Below are positions 48,348 to 61,234 of a stretch of DNA of 64,000 bases, one piece after another. Source of the stretch: Linyphia triangularis (taxonomy: Eukaryota; Arthropoda; Arachnida; Araneae; Linyphiidae); the NCBI GenBank assembly GCA_963978545.1, contig OZ021724.1, positions 32,134,433-32,198,432 on the forward strand. The letters are read 5' to 3'. Within the stretch, counting starts at the first letter, position 1, and each line of letters starts with the position of its first letter. A program made the position numbers and the translations under genes. The notes beneath the pieces are model-generated. The model did no database searches and was not told where the DNA came from. It saw nothing but the letters and a program-made list of their open reading frames with translations.

Positions 48348-49141
48348 TTTGCTACCACTTCCCCTTACCATACTAGTTAAAGGGACTCTAATACTTTTTT
48401 TAAATAATTTTATAAGTCTTTTTATTTGTTGGATAATCGATAAATAACGTTTTCGTTTTATAACAATTTCGTTTCCGATCGTTAAAACACAAATTAAAGT
48501 GGGAGAGTTCAGCATTTATACCGAAGACTATTTCAATGATTTTGCTTCTCATTTGAGTACGCGTTTTCTTCTTTTGGACGAGGAGGCTTCCTAGCTGTAT
48601 TTATCGTCAGAACTGGTTTTATTCAATTGCTTTTAAGGATTCAGTTGAATCACTTACTATGATCATTCAGATAATTTTCTTGCTCATTAAAATAATCACA
48701 ACTATTGTGATTTTATCCATTTTTTTTTCCCCGTAGATATTTGATTTTTCTCCAAGTATCCCTTTTTCTAAACCATATATTTATTGCTAGAAAATGTATA
48801 TCATTAATTTTTTTTATGATGACAATATATTTTATTAAGTTCTAGGGTCAAAATTTTTTTTATTCAATGCCGCGGAATCAATAAGTTTTCGTAGTGTTAT
48901 ACCATTACGAAAAAAAGCAAGCTGAGCTCACAATCGCTTAGATAAATTTTAAATGTACATAAAATAATCCATATAAAAGGATGTATAATAAAAACTTTGC
49001 TTTCATGGGTTGATTTTGTTTCAAATTAAATTAAAATATGTTGACAGTTTTTTTGGGATTTGAATTTAAAAATTATTTTGAAGCGATTAATGTACTCAAT
49101 ACAAAATGTATATTGGACATTGATATTTTCTTCCAATGTAT
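48348..49141. other. AT-rich stretch with one exon-like patch
   Basis: On the minus strand at about 48530-48592, after an ATACAG acceptor-like site, a frame reads ARKPPRPKEENAYSNEKQNH to a TGA. It is short and without a nearby polyadenylation signal, so it is noted but not called. Confidence 0.3.
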
Positions 49142-49814
49142 TGTTACGAATTTTTGTATATTTGTAAATATTTTGTAGTATTAATTATGTAAAAAGGAAA
49201 ATATATGTACATAGTTTGTCTTCGCTTTCTTGCAATGTGTCCATTAATGCTTGAAAACGAGTTTTACAGAGATAATGCTGGGAAGCGAGTTTTACAAAGA
49301 GCAGGCCATTTAACATTACAATAATGGCAATCTCGCCAAACTGGAGACATAGAGCCAAGTTGGCGACGGTTTTGGTGACAATTTTTTTCGCCAAGCTTGG
49401 CGACCATTTGACGACATTTTCGGTCCCCATGTACATGTATAGGACTTTTCGACTACGATCTAGGAAGTTCTCCAAATTTCTATCTCTAGACGATTCACGA
49501 AGATTCATCCTATACAAGACCGAGAGAGAGTGTGATCGGGTTAGTTGAGTCAGTTAGTTGACCAGAGTTACTGAGTTAGCTGTCTCTCAGTGAGCATTCA
49601 AAGTAGTTCTAAAAGCGAACTGTATTGCATTGTCTTTTGCGGCGATTTGTAGCAGCTGTGTATTAAGTTTTTAACTGCTGTTTTGTGCTCTATTGTTGTG
49701 TGAAGAGCTTTATTGAGTCTACTAGAACGAGAAGTTCTGGAGTTATATCGGAATAAATTTCTGCAAGTTTTGATCTGCCTTTGGCTTCAGTCTTTCGAAC
49801 CCATCCACGCAACA
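49142..49814. mobile_element. solo LTR, Gypsy-like (673 bp)
   Basis: Starts TGTTACGAA and ends CGCAACA, the TG...CA pattern with the TGTTACG start common in arthropod Gypsy LTRs. It is flanked by a 4-bp duplication GTAT (49138-49141 and 49815-49818). AATAAA at 49752-49757 could be its polyadenylation signal. No primer-binding site, gag or pol follows, so it is a solo LTR left by recombination. The overlapping 110- and 74-codon frames on opposite strands are artefacts. Confidence 0.85.
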
Positions 49815-51754
49815 GTATATTCATAAAGTGTTATTTTCATCAAATAAAAAGTCCTTAGTATTCATTTTCATTTCATTAACCAGCATTTTTAAACGACCCT
49901 TCTCTGAAGTACTCTTCGTATCACACATCCCTCATACAAAATAATTATAGCCACAATCATCAGAGAACATCTATATTTCACCACAGTTCGTTAGCCACGA
50001 ATAGATTACATTAGGAACGACAAAAAAAATTATAATAAAATAATAATAAATAAAAAAAATATAAGCTTTCAATGATAGGCCGCGTTGAATCTTTTTTGTC
50101 GCACATAAAAATGAATAATAAATCTCTTGAAGAATTAAAGAAGAAGAAACACAATGCTCGCTCTTGACGCAAAGCATAACAAATCGCCCAGTCTTGTGTC
50201 GCGCAGACACCTGATTATTTCGTTATGTTATTACTGCCCCTATGTAAGAAGGTGCATTTCCCATGCCTGGAAGTCAATATGATAGCCGTAATTATTATTA
50301 ATGGTCTCAGCCGGAAAGAATACGTGCAGGATCCATGATAGATGAACTTCCCTCGAAATGCTAGGCAAGAGTGGATACGCCATATTTGGACACGATCTTG
50401 TTTAATGAGAAAAGAATTACTAGGGGCATGAAATCAAACCAAAAGTATCAATTAATTGATCTTGTAAGAACATCTTGCCCCTAGTTAACGAACTAAAACG
50501 TAGATTTTGTTAATTTTAATGAGTATTGGTGACAAGAAGCTTTGTAATTGTTTGCTACGCTGTAAGACGTCAAATTTTACTGGTTCTAACTGAGAGGACA
50601 TTTTTTACTGCACAAGGATCGTCAACAAAAATTTAAGATGCGTTTAAAATTAAATAATGTCCCTTTTCGTACTATTTACCACAGTTGGATTATACAAATT
50701 GGAAAATTCTCTCATCAGTTCTTACAAATTTGCACTCAGTTAAGTACAGCACACAATCACACATTGAGCATTCTCCTAAATAAACACCATCAAGAAGAAG
50801 AATTGAAATATTACTAGGAAGTTACAATGGTATAGGAAACAAGAAATCATGCAAGACATTATTTCCTATAAGTAGTATATCAAAATCTTTCTAAGTACCA
50901 CTTTTAAACAGGTAAAAATTGGACCATGGGCGCCGGCAGATTATTTTAGGGGGATGCAGATGGCACCCAAGGCAGTGCAAGACATTTAAAATATCCAACT
51001 AAAAATTCAAAGTTAAACATATATCATACGTCTATTTCTGAATAATTCTTATAATTCTATAATTGAAAGAAAAAATACATTCGAATCTTCTAATTGTAAT
51101 AATAATTGCTAAGTTCACGATTTTTAAAAACTTTAACGGCATAAAAGACTTGCCAAAAACGAAAGTAGAAGATTCTGTATAATTTTTTCATAGTGTCTTG
51201 TTATTTGGTAATTTCTTTTATCAAAAGCTATCTTTAAAATCCATTAATTCAATTCTAATTTTAAAGCTTCTTTGGGAATCCTTAGGCCACGTCAATAAAA
51301 AATCAGTTCGTCTCTTTCAGTTTTATAAAAGCAAAATTAAATTAGAAAAAGTTCTTGAAATACTATCTTGGTAATTGAATTCAATTAATCGTCCTTTTTA
51401 ATAATGGAATTTTAATTCTTCGATGTATTTTGTATTTGAAGAACACAAAGTAAAAAGGGAAATAGTCAATGTGTAGCAAATGAAGAACTTTTAACATTCT
51501 AACTAATGACAATTTTTTATTCAATTAGAAGAATACTCTGTTTTCTTTATTGAAATGTTAACACTTTTATTTTATATAGATTTCTTTTATTACAGCTTTC
51601 AAATATCACAATAGTGTCACATTTCAATTACTATATGCCAATATAGCTGCATTTTCTAAGACCAGTTTTTGAACAAATGCCGCATGGATACATATTTTTA
51701 GGATATTAGAGTATTTATTTCTAAAATGTATATGCAAAAGGTATTTCATCGAAT
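49815..51754. other. non-coding stretch
   Basis: A higher-complexity patch at about 50130-50420. ACTAGGGGCA is present inverted at about 50429 and 50475. A GGGCGCCGGCAGA word near 50930 could be an element end, but no partner was found. No gene. Confidence 0.4.
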
Positions 51755-51809
51755 TTGGATGACGGCAAGTTGGTTTATTATTTATATAAACCAACTTGCC
51801 GTCATCCGA
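51755..51809. repeat. perfect short hairpin
   Basis: Two inverted arms of about 22 bases (TGGATGACGGCAAGTTGG and its complement) surround a TTATTTATA-type loop. Almost no mismatch. Confidence 0.85.
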
Positions 51810-51879
51810 AAAAGCGACTTTTTAGTGATAGTGACAGCCACCAAAATTTGATGGAATGCATTGTCATTGACATCGAATC

Positions 51880-51985
51880 TATCTGCCATGTTTCAGCCTT
51901 ATTGGATCAAATCAAGTGGGTTAATTAGGCCTCCGCAGATTTCCCCGGCAGGCACAAACGTACAAACCCACACACGAAATAGAAG
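51880..51985 (+). repeat. LINE/SINE-type 3-prime tail
   Basis: TTTCAGCCTTATTGGATCAA followed by AGATTTCCCCGGCAGGCACA and AACGTACAAACCCACACACG has the style of RTE-class tails (a sentence about argument width translated into DNA is absent; only the tail is present). No target duplication identified. Confidence 0.35.
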
Positions 51986-54586
51986 TTAATAAATATGATT
52001 TATAAATTATAAAATTCAAGGGAAAAAGTAAAACATGGGTTTAAATTATTCTCTCAAACAAAAAAAATTAAAAATTAATCCATTACTATTAATTAATATA
52101 TCAGTGAGAAATTCAATAAACATTTTTTTAAAGTCAACATTTGTACCAAAACTTAACAAGCCTTGCCACCTCCTGAAGCTTTTTTCTACTTGCGGCCTCC
52201 ATCTAATAATTCTGCCAACGCCCATGACAAGAACCCATGTGTAAATGCGCACTTTAATCCGATAATCTAGATTGGTAAAAATACCGATAGAAAAAATATA
52301 GTTCAAATTGATTTAGGAAGTATTTTATAAGCATGCTCCTAGTCACTCCTTTTCCTTAACGTCCTACCAAGACTTTTATAAAAAAAAACACCATAATGAA
52401 AGGAATTCATTTTCTTAATTAATATATAAGGAATACTTTCTCCAAATTTTGCCATCTAGCTTTATAGGAAGTATAAGAATTTGCAATGAGTAAGTGAATC
52501 AGTCAGTCAGAGCTTGTGTTTTTGGTATAGAAAAAAAATGTTTTTGTTCGATAGAGGAATAACATTCATTATCAGATTTTTAACGATAATCGAATTTTGA
52601 TGGTCCTTCTAATACTTTCTGCTGTAAAATATGTTTTAATTTTCATTATGGCAACAAAAGATAGCTCGTTTAGCAGTTAGTTTTTTCAACATTAGCGTGA
52701 TTGTTTCATTTTCTGCAGATCAAATATAAAGGATATAAGAAAATAACTCTTAATAAATACTAAGGATGTATTTGAAGCTTTACATCTAGTTCATAAACTT
52801 TGAGTTCCCCAAACAGATAATGTATTATTTGGAAGTCTGTATTGACTTCATTACGGCATTTCTTTAGCTAAAACTATTTTGATTGAGAAATTTCTGAAAA
52901 TTGTTTATGTTGAGAAATCTTCAACAAGATATTGCTAGTATTTGATATAGTATACAAAAAGATGTATTACCATACTTAAAAAAAGCTTTGGGGTTTTTCC
53001 TTTTCAATCTCAATTTTGTCCAATCATATCCTATTATATTATATCCTATATTATTATTGCTTAAATGTGAATGTTATCAAATATAAATAAAGTCTAAGAT
53101 GGAATTTTGTTTTACTTTATCCATGGGTCAGAATTTTTCCTTGCTTCGACTTTAAAAGTAAATAAAAAAAAAACTTATCGACTGGTGCCTCAATTTGATC
53201 TTTGATTACCTCATTATTTTCATCTGAAGACGAATTAGTATGTACAAATAATGTGCACCGTATTATTTAATAAGGATTCTAGTCATTGAAATCAGGCAGT
53301 AACATTAGGGCTGCAATGTTAATCTCTCTTAATTTGACTGGTTACAAATTTACAAACAGATTAAAACGATGAAGCTGTATTAACTACATTACACGATAGA
53401 CTTCTTTCAACTTTATGATACAGCATTACCCCCCCCCCCCCAAGAAATAAAAAGACTTTCGGGCTGCATAATATAGTACGTTAAAATAAAACTTTCTTCC
53501 ACAGTTTACAACAAACTCCAACTTCGATTTCATAACGCGTGACCGTTAATGGCGTAAAAGCCACGTTTGGCATTCCGCTCTATCTACCTGGAACCATTCC
53601 AACAAGTTGTTCTCAAAGAACGCTCGCCTATCTCTCTGACAAAGAATGGTGCGGAACTCCGAATTCCTTGTCTTCTCAATTAGGATCGATAACTACCCTC
53701 CATCCACTCTTTAACAGATCTCTCTCTGCATACCACTCTCGATTGCAGCAATACCTGAAGCGCCGGCTAATAATTCATTAGATAAGGGTTGGCTCCGAGG
53801 GTTATGTTATGTTGTATATTTTCCTTACCACAGCAATGTGTGCGGGGAGATTGATAATTATGTAGTTTTGCTTCTTGGAGCATTTATTGGGATGGTTACA
53901 ATTGAATTGCACATTTTTGGGGAGTTCTGGAGCCTGTAGCAATCATCACAAATTTGAAAAACTTGATTTACATTCTACTAAAACCATGATAGAGAGATCA
54001 CTAAAATATAAAAATAATTAAATAAGATTGATTTTGGAAAATAATGCGTCAAGAACTATAAGTAAAGAACAGGATTTTATAGTATTTTTTCTTCTTGGTT
54101 TTAAAATTTACAATCTTCCTTAGCCAGTAAATTTAACTTTCGTTCAAGTCGTTATTGTGCAATCCGATATAGTCTAGTCCTTATGATTATATTGGCGGCA
54201 AAATCTTAGTGTTTTTTTTATTCTTCAGGTATCATTTACACATTGCTTAAATAGTAGGTATACCATTGTTTTGGTAATATATTCATTAGACAGGTTCAAG
54301 TAATGTCTAATAGGCACAAAAATAAGTTAAAATGGTCTTATGACGGTTAAATTCAAACAACGTTATAGTAACGAAAATGTGAATGGATATAAAACTTTTG
54401 TGACATAAAAAAATATCGGTACACTTCTTACTTATTTTCTGTAAGAAAAATATTAATAATACGCTATGGGAGTGGTTTTTCTATATTGTTCCAATTAACA
54501 CTGCCCATTGAAGGGTTTAAACAAAACACTTAATTGAGCCACAACCATTTTCAGAGACATAGTATAAAAACAGAACAAGTTATTTA
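51986..54586. other. non-coding stretch with one island
   Basis: C run at about 53430-53441. From 53480 to 53830 the composition is less AT-rich and an 80-codon plus frame (53539-53781) is open with no domain; more likely unique non-coding DNA. The rest is AT-rich and featureless. Confidence 0.4.
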
Positions 54587-54771
54587 CAGTCAACTCGCGA
54601 TAACTCGAAGTTCAAGGGATTGGCCAAATTCTTCGAGTTATCCGAAGTTCGACTTATCGAGAGTTACTCGTTAGTTATTTTCTATTGAAGGCATATTCTT
54701 GGGCCCTAATGAAAACTTCGAGATAAACGAATATTCGACTTATGAGACTTCGAGTTTTCGCAAATTGACTG
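54587..54771. mobile_element. Tigger/pogo-like MITE (185 bp)
   Basis: Ends CAGTCAACTCGCGATAACTC and, as reverse complement, CAGTCAATTTGCGAAAACTC, flanked by TA at 54585-54586 and 54772-54773. Internal ACTTCGAGT/ACTCGAAGT words make it partly palindromic. Confidence 0.93.
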
Positions 54772-55119
54772 TATTTATTTTTGGGTTTTCGATATTTGAC
54801 GTGTTTTGTAGACATGACGGTTTACGGGAAACTCAAAACTTGCAGATCATTCTCTTAAAACATTGCAATCATTGATCAGTCTTTATTCTTATCCTACCAA
54901 TTTACTGGTTTTTTAAAAAAAAACATCAACTGCAAAATTATAAGGAAACATGTAAAGAATTGATCACATTAAATACTAGAGACCGTAAAAAGGAATAACG
55001 TCTTTTAATTTCACAAAAATATAAGGTGCCAAACGCGAATTACGATTAAATAAATCGAATAGACAAAACAAAAAAAAAAAAACTTTTTATGAGTAACTTT
55101 CCCTCCACATTATCATCAT

Positions 55120-55470
55120 CAACACATAACTGATACAATTACGCATAATACCAAATTAAAGCTAATGTCGGATGGACTTATTAACGGCGTAATCGTTTTA
55201 TCGAACTAATAGCGCACGAGATTACGGGAGTAGTGAATCAGCATTTATGAGGAGCGAAACCGTCTGATTAAATTAAGAGTGCCAAAAACACTCTTTGAAC
55301 TCCCGAATTCTAATCTCCTTCAAATGAGTTTATTGTCAACCGTCGTAAAGCTTCCTATTATTTTTTTAGGCAGCTGCTTCGATATCTAGAGAGTGTAATG
55401 AGTAATACTCCCCCCTCATATCTTGCCTTTAAAGTGGTTCATTAACAGCGCGTCTCTTGGAATTAAGGAA
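55120..55470. promoter_or_regulatory. candidate conserved non-coding island with GATTA/TAAT words
   Basis: Repeat-free, CpG-richer block with several homeodomain-type words (CTAATGT, GATTACGG, TTATGAGG, GATTAAATTAAG). No open frame crosses it. Function is inference. Confidence 0.3.
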
Positions 55471-55581
55471 GAAGATAAGGAATTTATATGAATTTTCTTC
55501 CCTTTAATTTTTGAAGAAGACGTTTTGAATATTTTCATTTTTCTTAGGGGAATGCGGTCGCTCATGCGTGGTAAATTTTAA

Positions 55582-55910
55582 GGGGGTTCAGTACCAAAAA
55601 TAAAAATATTTATTTATAAATATTTTTAGACCAAAAATTTATCTTATGTATGAGATACTATGCATATATATTTGAAATAATGTTTTTTTTAAATATTTTG
55701 TTCATTTTTTTTTTTTTTTTTTAAATTAAAAACCAAGTAAAATCCATAATAATTAATGTTTGAGTATTTTGATATATGTCAAGAATTTTTTTTTTTCCAA
55801 ACTGAAAGCTTTCTGTAATACATGATTATATAAAGAAAATTTTGTTTTCACAGTATTTTGATGGGTGAATAAAAAAAATTTCCAAAAAATCTCAAGTTAT
55901 AAATATTAAA

Positions 55911-55946
<36 letters not shown>

Positions 55947-56318
55947 ACCCTTTACACTAAATATAGCATTTTAAAACATAATTTAGAAAATAAAACTCTG
56001 TGAAGGCAAAATTTTTAAATCTTTATAAATTAAATGCTCCAAAAATTTTAAAACCAATTTTTAATGATTCTGGAGATATATCGATTTGAATTTGCAACAT
56101 CTGCGAAAAACATTAGTTCTCGGAAAAACGCACTTTTAGCAGATGCTTCAAGGCGTTACACCCATTAGTGATGTTTAAATAACAGGTAATTTCGTAGCGT
56201 TCTAGTCACCGGAGAAATAAGATAAAAACATCATTCTCTTCAGGAATGCATGAACTATTTTTTTAAAATAAGAAGAAAAAATTGGGATTTTTGATGAAAT
56301 TTTGGTACTGGACCCCCC
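55582..56318. mobile_element. TTAA-flanked element, copy 2, uninterrupted (737 bp)
   Basis: TIR GGGGGTTCAGTACCAAAA and, from the right, GGGGGGTCCAGTACCAAAA. TTAA lies at 55578-55581; the right flank is decayed. It aligns with copy 1 along its whole length and keeps the sites where copy 1 was invaded. T run at 55915-55941. Confidence 0.85.
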
Positions 56319-57226
56319 TTGGACGTGAATTTTAGTGGTCTGTTAACTAAATAATAATATTGTGTCAATGAAAATGATAATGCTTGATTACATTGGTCTT
56401 GTTTTGTTTCAATGGTACTTATCTTGAATATTTCAAATCAGATTAAAACCGCTTAATTCAATAAAAATGTAGTTTTTAAATGTGAACTTTTCTTCAAAAT
56501 ATGTGTTAGGCTGGAAAGGCGGATGTCAGCTTCAATATGCTATTGAACATTTTTATGAACTTCTTATAAAATGTAGAAAAATACTAGTAGGCTAAGACTA
56601 TGCAGGTCTACCATGAACTCATTAAAAAGTGACTTCGAATGAGTGGTGTAACAAACTGATAGAAAAATGTGTCGTAATTCGACAAATAATAAACGGTTTA
56701 TTTTTTGGGCAATTACGATCTTTAATTTTTAACGACAAAGCTAAGATTTGATTTTCTTCTAAGGGCAGCCTGGTTCTTATTTTTAGACACATTTAATTTG
56801 GGGAACTCATAGTTGGTCAGTCATAGACATAAGAACGCTTTCAATCTTTGTCATGCAGCCATTTAAGCAGTTTTTTAAAGAAAAATACAACACCGCGTCT
56901 GGATACAATGAGTAAATGAAAAAAAGAAAATTGACGCAAAAAGAAAGGACTGACTTCACGAGTCTTGAATATTTGTCTTTTTAATATTAAAGATCCCATC
57001 TCTATGTTAGGGAAACGTAACGGTGAGGACTAAACACATAATCGAATATTATGAAGGCGGGACAAATTAATAAGGTCTCGATTATGTGGGAAAGGTTTGA
57101 ACTTTTGAGTGACTGTGGTCTAAAAATAGCTTCAGAACGAAATGAACATTTATCAAAATTATCTATTAGGTACAAAATCATGTCATCCATCTTCTCTCAA
57201 ATGATTCTTCAAAGACAACAGTTTTA
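56319..57226. other. AT-rich non-coding stretch
   Basis: No supported feature. Two small frames (57002-57190 minus, 57051-57326 plus) overlap on opposite strands. Confidence 0.45.
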
Positions 57227-57238
57227 TTTTTGGTCTAA

Positions 57239-57651
57239 GTCGCCCATTATAGGGATTAGCACATCAGACTACCACGCTGGTGGATCCGGGTTCGAATCCG
57301 GGGTAAGACATGGATGTAAAACGTGAATTTCTTAAGTTAAAGGCAGCGATTACCCTCCCTCTGAGTACCCTTTCACAAGTGACCATCGATCCGGCCTTGT
57401 AGTGGGTATAGTGGTTAGCATGCTAGCTTCTAGGCCGCGAGGTTACGGGTTCGAGTCTCGTGTTAGGCAAGGGTGTTTGTAAATGTATGTTTGCTTGTCT
57501 AATGACGAATGTTTCGGCGCATTATAGCCCTCGTGTTGCTGACGGCGCCAGATAATCTGAAAACAACCAACCAACCGGCCTTGTAGTGGCCAAGTGACTG
57601 CGAGCACTTTGTGCACCTAGTATTTGCGGGTCCGCCATTAGAAAAAAAATG
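57239..57651 (+). mobile_element. tRNA-derived SINE, family C, split by a family B SINE
   Basis: Head with A-box-like TAGGGATTAGC and perfect B box GGTTCGAATCC (57289-57299), ending in A8. Flanked by a 12-bp duplication TTTTTGGTCTAA (57227-57238 and 57652-57663). Without the nested SINE and its duplication it is about 229 bp. Its poly(A) tail differs from the (AACC)n tail of families A and B. Confidence 0.88.
57406..57574 (+). mobile_element. tRNA-derived SINE, family B (copy 2), nested
   Basis: A box TAGTGGTTAGC (57409-57419), B box GGTTCGAGTCT (57448-57458), (AACC)n tail. Perfect 15-bp duplication CCGGCCTTGTAGTGG (57391-57405 and 57575-57589), which splits SINE C exactly. Close to the copy at 21807-21990. 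Confidence 0.96.
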
Positions 57652-57663
57652 TTTTTGGTCTAA

Positions 57664-60600
57664 AATTTCGTTTACAATATTCCCGATAAGATACTTTAAA
57701 GTTAATTCCCATAAAAGTCCTAAAAGTGCCACATTTTTTCGCTTTGTGGTGAAAATCAGAATCGATTATTATTGTCTTTCATTCAGGTACAATTCTTCAA
57801 TAATCTCAATAAAACGTATACAATATTTTAAAAACTTTTGATTGTTGAACAAATCCACCTTTCTGAGAATTAGAACACCCTAGATTTTTAATACATTCCA
57901 ATCAGATAAAGTGCTTAGTTTGAAATCCATTTCAAATATATTCGTTAAATCATATCTTGCAGCGAATTTCATAATTTAATTCTTTGGTATGTTATAAACG
58001 CCACTCTGACTTGTTTACTTCCACAATACACGTACGAATGTGAAACGTCTTTATGTAGGTTACTTTCGTAGTCGAGAGTTGAAACAGTAGCATCATAAAT
58101 GAATTACAACATCTGTATCGCGAGCATATCTTAAAACACATTTAAGGAAATTAACAAACTAAGGAGTGTTGCAGCTAAGCAATTGTCACGTTTAAATTTT
58201 CGCCATCAATAGAAACAGTTTCATGATAAATGCATTTCATTACTAAATTTGTTCTGTTTAACTTATAATACATGTTTGTGAATATTAATGCATACTTTTT
58301 TTTATATATTTTACAGTAAATCTTGCTGACGTGTTATTGTTGACACCGATACTGCTCGCATTCAAATTTTAATTAATCATGATTAAATTCTTGTTATAAT
58401 TAGATTTGAATAAATTTTACATGTCAGGAAAGAATCGAAAATATTTGAAATGTTAATGAATGAATAAACTTATGGATAGAGTATCAATCGGCATATTTCA
58501 AAATTAATCAAAATATATGAAAAGGTAGTTTTAGTTCAACTGTATTACTCATATTTACCTTCTATACACTTTCTCTTGGAGGCAAGTTTGAGTACATTAT
58601 ATATTAATTTTCATTGAATTAAATTTTGATAAAATAAGCCTAACTAATAAAAACTGTCATATGCAGTGTTAGAAGTGTGGGTAGAGGCGGGATGACGCGT
58701 CGAAAATACAAACACTATCTACAATAACTAGAATGCGAAAATATAGCGTAAGTTATTATAATTCAAAACAGATTGCTTCATTTATTATTTCAATTTGTTT
58801 ATTCATTGTCTAGCTTATGCTTGCTAAATAGCATGCTCTATATAATGAACGTTTCGTACATAGTTACTTAAAGATATCAATTGCTGCACGCTATATTATA
58901 TAAAACAATGGTGCTCTGTCGGCTTGCTAAACTATTTTCTACTTAATTAATCCTTAATTAGAAACTATCCATCTTCAAAAACACACATTTAATTAGAATG
59001 CTTTTCAAAGAAAAATTAATATTTTGAGCAAAAGTATTTTGAAGAGAGACTTTATAATATAAAGCGTTTTGCAGTAAATTTAACTGCATCAAAATCCAAA
59101 CTAATAGTTTATCCTTAACTTTTCTCATTAACCACTAAAAACATTTATCATAAAAGTCTACACTCTTTTACCAAACAAACCAGCCACTTCTCGCTTTTAA
59201 GTCATAAAAATTCACTAATTAATTCAATAAACAATCCAATATTCATTTGCTTCCGTGCCTCGTTTAGAAGTTAGCTTCACTAACTTCTGCTTTCTTTCCC
59301 GCGTGTTAAAACCATAACGAAACTTAGAGAAGCTATTCACGCGAGCCTTCACCCGCTGTGGATAAGCCTTTAAATTTTTGCCTGGAATATATCCATCCCA
59401 TCCTAATGCGCGCATTTTATAAAAGTTCCCTTCATTTATTTTTAATGAAGTCGTCTTCGTGTGCCAAGATTTAAGTTTTAATGAGATGCTGTAGCTTAGT
59501 AGCAAAGACTGTCTGGTATATTTCTTGAACCTGTTTGGTCCTGCTCGAAGTGCCTTTAAGCTTAGTCCTAAATGGCATTTTATAAGTTTATGTACCAGTG
59601 ATGTGCATTTGTCGCTTTGTGCTATAAATTGAAAATCAAAATATTTTTGCTATAATCAATGCCACCTTTACCATTTTTTACTTTCAATTACTCATGTGTA
59701 TAGTATTCCGTTACCAAGTATAGTATTCACCAAGTATAGTATTCCGTAAAAAAAAAAATCGAATTTTCTTTGACATTTCGCCACGTTTTGGAACATCCTG
59801 ATCTCAAAAAAGTGATCTAGAAAAAATTTCTGTCTATGTGTACGTGGTCACCATAACTCCTGAAAAATTGAACTCATTATCCTTGATTTTATCAACTTAC
59901 CTACAAAACACATGGAATTGAAATTGTGTCCCCGATAATCTGGATTAGCGAAGAAACTTGCAGGGGAAAAAATAGTTGTAATTGGTTCATTAGATCTGGT
60001 TATTATCATATCCTTTCAGGGATTGCAAAGAAAAATGGCACTGTTTTCGAAATTCTGTGTCATCAGGGACCTTTCTGTTGTTTATAAGCAAGTGTGAAAA
60101 TTTCATCACAATTCAAAATTTGCACGAAAATTTCATCACATCACTCTTCTTTATACCTATGGATTATCGTTACTATGTATCTTAACAATTATAATTTATC
60201 ACTATTATTATCTGCCATTATTATGACTCATAATTATTTGATCATTTTAATGTATCTTATTCATTATTGAGCATTATTATCTATTATTAGTATGTACTTT
60301 TTCATTATTATTCATCCACGTCATTTTTCTCTACCATCATTTATCAATATTATTAACGTTATTACTTATCCTTAATACTGTTAATATTTTACCAATTTGA
60401 TACGATTGTGTAGTAATTTTATTGTACATCAGTTAGCTTTGCCAGTTTAACCTTCCACAGCTTGTTTTGAACAAGGTTCTTGTCATAGTTGCAAAATTCC
60501 TATACTACAGTTTTAACTTTTGCATCAAACTTCTCTTAGGAATTGTGCCCCTTTCATCTTTAAGTAAATTTAGGCACGATTTACTCAAAATAAGACCGAT

Positions 60601-61234
60601 TCCCACATTGCAAAAATAATCACTTCTAAAAAGGAACTCCATACATTGTCTAATCTTTAGGAGACGTCAAAACAACCACACCAAGAATTAACTTAAATCG
60701 GCAGAGCTATTTATTTAATTACTAATCATTTCAGACGCACTTAGTGAGTGAACAAGGCAAAGCACAGGCCACGACTGTAATTGCAGAATAACAGATTCCT
60801 TCCAGGAACTGTATTTAGATATTCTCATCAAAGTAGGTGGAATCCCTAAGGTGAAGAACCGTTGATAAATTGGGAAAGTATTCGCTTTGAATTTCCTACT
60901 TCTCCACGATACGTGCCACGCAATTACGCAAATAACCTAATCTGGCAACAGGTGAACGTTAAGTTAAGCGCCTTATAAAATTGAAAGTTAATGTTGCCCA
61001 TTTTTAGCTTGAAATTCAAGTGGGAATGTGCATGAATATGCTTTTGTACATTGCGCATATTTTTATACTATCGTTTAAGTACCAGTTTTTGACGCTTTTA
61101 AAATCGAAAAATGCTAAGATAATGGGGATTCTCCCCCCCCCCCCAACTCCACCACTCTTTTTATTCTATCCTGTCATCAATAACGATGTAGGGTTTTTTT
61201 CTTTTTTTTTTAAATTCTAATCCTTTATTTTCTA
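57664..61234. other. non-coding stretch
   Basis: A higher-complexity patch at 59200-59540 (a 93-codon minus frame at 59224-59505 shows no domain). CAAGTATAGTATTC is tandemly repeated near 59700-59745. A minus-strand LINE-like tail lies at 59765-59885. ATT/ATC-rich low-complexity DNA at about 60165-60385. A less AT-rich patch at 60690-61000. C run at about 61132-61144. Confidence 0.4.
59765..59885 (-). repeat. LINE-like 3-prime tail repeat, copy 2
   Basis: On the minus strand it carries the same CAGGAGTTATGGTGACCA-type block, AGACAGA, and GATCAGGATGTTCCAAAACG as 16651-16960, in the same order. Termini not defined. Confidence 0.55.

Noticed and set aside
53539..53781. 80-codon plus-strand frame in a less AT-rich block
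   Set aside because: No domain and no splice or start context; more likely unique non-coding DNA.
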